In this document: positions 11,210-12,211 of the stretch, piece after piece | Layout: every line of letters begins with the position of its first letter | Position numbering within the stretch: position 1 is the first letter of the stretch | Source: an uncultured Patescibacteria group bacterium | GTDB taxonomy: Bacteria > Patescibacteriota > Microgenomatia > UBA1406 > GWC2-37-13 | Length of the DNA stretch: 12,211 nt | Assembly (NCBI GenBank): GCA_938010745.1 | Contig: CALLVF010000058.1 | Coordinates: 1-12,211 of the forward strand | Reading direction: 5' to 3' | The notes under the pieces: model-generated | What the model was told of the DNA's origin: nothing | Database searches by the model: none | What the model saw: only the letters and a program-made list of their open reading frames with translations | Program-made: the position numbers and the translations under genes

Positions 11210-12211
11210 ATGCAGATTATTGCTGATCTTCAAATTCACTCCAAATACTCTCGAGCAGTGTCTCAAAAAATGGACTTGGAGGAAATCGCTCGTTGGGCAA
11301 CAAAAAAAGGAATCAGCTTAGTAGCTACAGGTGACTGGACTCACCCTCTGTGGTTTAGAGAGATTAAAAGTAAATTAAAAGAAATTTCTCCGGGAATATT
11401 TTCTCTGGCACAATCCAATAATGATCAATCTTTAGAGAAGATTAAATTTATTTTATCAACAGAAATATCCTCAATTTACACTCAAGGTGGCAAACAACGG
11501 CGGGTTCATAATTTAATTTTTTCGCCCTCACTTAAAACCTGTGAAAAAATAATCAGTGAGTTGCAAAATTATGGTGCCAATCTCTTATCCGACGGCCGGC
11601 CAATTGTTGGAATATCATCAAAGGATCTTTTAGAGATGGTATTGGAGATTGATGAAAATATTTTATTTATTCCCGCTCATGTTTGGACTCCTTGGTTTTC
11701 TCTTTATGGCTCAAAAAGTGGCTTTGATTCAATTGAGGAGTGTTTTGGTGAATACGAAAAATATATTTATGCAATAGAGACGGGATTATCCAGTGATCCA
11801 ATTATGAACTGGCAGATCAAAGAACTGGAAAATCGCTCGATTGTCTCTTTTTCTGATGCTCACTCCGGAGCAAAACTGGGAAGAGAGGCAACAGTTTTTG
11901 TCTCTCAAGATCCCAATACCCAATATCAAATGGAAAATCTCTCTTATGAGGATATTGCTGGGGCAATAAAACAAAACCCCAATAGCAAATTAAAGATCGG
12001 CTACACTATTGAATTTTTTCCTGAGGAGGGAAAATATCACTGGTCTGGCCATCGAAATTGTCAAGTTAGACTTTCGCCTCTTCAGGTTAAAGAAAAAGGG
12101 ATAATTTGTCCTGTCTGTCGCCAGCCATTAACTATTGGTGTTGAAAATCGCGTTCTTGATTTATCAGAAAAAATTTTAAAAGAAAACGATCTTTTGTATT
12201 TAACCAATAGC
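11210..12211 (+). CDS. EndoQ-like PHP-domain DNA repair endonuclease, 3' truncated
   Basis: The frame starts at the ATG 11210 and is still open at the window edge, giving 334 residues; the family is usually around 400. It is a PHP metallophosphoesterase with a zinc-finger part, as in endonuclease Q, which nicks DNA on the 5' side of deaminated bases (uracil, hypoxanthine) and abasic sites. Seen in order: DLQIHSKYSRA (Asp6, His10), GDWTHPLWF (Asp42, His45), TEIS (Glu85), RVHN (His100), PAHVWTPWFSLYG (His157), ETGLSSDP (Glu190), FSDAHS (Asp216, His218), then GHRNC (Cys284) and CPVCRQPLTIG (Cys300, Cys303), a likely zinc site. The first His of the common PHP HxH motif is Gln8 here. Such proteins are sometimes annotated as UvrD-like helicase, but no helicase motif is visible in this part. 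Transcription is divergent from smpB. Confidence 0.87.
   Translation, partial: MQIIADLQIHSKYSRAVSQKMDLEEIARWATKKGISLVATGDWTHPLWFREIKSKLKEISPGIFSLAQSNNDQSLEKIKFILSTEISSIYTQGGKQRRVHNLIFSPSLKTCEKIISELQNYGANLLSDGRPIVGISSKDLLEMVLEIDENILFIPAHVWTPWFSLYGSKSGFDSIEECFGEYEKYIYAIETGLSSDPIMNWQIKELENRSIVSFSDAHSGAKLGREATVFVSQDPNTQYQMENLSYEDIAGAIKQNPNSKLKIGYTIEFFPEEGKYHWSGHRNCQVRLSPLQVKEKGIICPVCRQPLTIGVENRVLDLSEKILKENDLLYLTNS

Noticed and set aside
11786..11974. Minus-strand frame of 62 codons at the right end
   Set aside because: It is antisense to the conserved FSDAHS region of the EndoQ-like gene.
1..12211. Recoded UGA, as in Gracilibacteria/SR1
   Set aside because: All genes read through in full with the standard code, tryptophan is encoded by TGG at conserved places, and no conserved domain needs TGA as glycine.
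1..12211. CRISPR array, insertion sequence or prophage remains
   Set aside because: I saw no regularly spaced direct repeats, no transposase or integrase, and no phage structural gene. The only repeats are the protein-level units in the TrbL-like tail.

Overview
The window looks like part of a Candidate Phyla Radiation (Patescibacteria) genome, most likely from the Microgenomates side. This is inferred from several traits. The DNA is very AT-rich and genes are tightly packed. Every stop codon I could assign is TAA. Shine-Dalgarno sites are almost absent. The gene set is also typical: small VirB2/TrbC-like pilins, a TrbL/VirB6-like protein with a long helical tail, membrane-anchored cohesin and carboxypeptidase-regulatory-like surface proteins, and an EndoQ-type PHP nuclease. 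No taxonomic marker such as rRNA is present, so the assignment is tentative.

Layout. Positions 2-763 (+) hold the 3' part of a GT2 polyprenyl-phosphate glycosyltransferase, followed by a 51-residue one-helix membrane protein (798-953). On the minus strand are two tandem pilin-like genes (1669-1298, 1287-970) and, upstream of them, comM (3235-1713), whose frame breaks at an A8 tract. Next come a cohesin-domain protein (3399-4028, +) and a surface protein with two carboxypeptidase-regulatory-like domains (5758-4025, -); the two genes share their stop codons. A 979-residue TrbL/VirB6-like membrane protein follows (5851-8790, +). An M24 Xaa-Pro peptidase (9945-8837, -) is also broken at an A8 tract. 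The trans-translation pair is smpB (11127-10675, -) and ssrA/tmRNA (10633-10244, -). The window ends inside an EndoQ-like gene (11210 onward, +).

How the genes may work together. The pilin-like proteins and the TrbL-like channel are parts of the reduced type IV secretion-like apparatus seen in CPR genomes, and ComM is the branch-migration helicase used after natural DNA uptake. Together they suggest a DNA-transfer or uptake theme, but no ATPase (VirB4/VirD4) is present here, so this remains inference. The cohesin and carboxypeptidase-regulatory-like proteins are probably exposed on the cell surface. SmpB and tmRNA form the ribosome-rescue system.

Points most worth checking: the two A8 frame breaks that a -1 shift repairs; the repeated placement of -10 elements about 6-11 nt before the ATG, which implies leaderless mRNAs; the tmRNA tag that ends in -YVN instead of an Ala-rich end; and eight degenerate repeats of about 33 residues in the tail of the TrbL-like protein.
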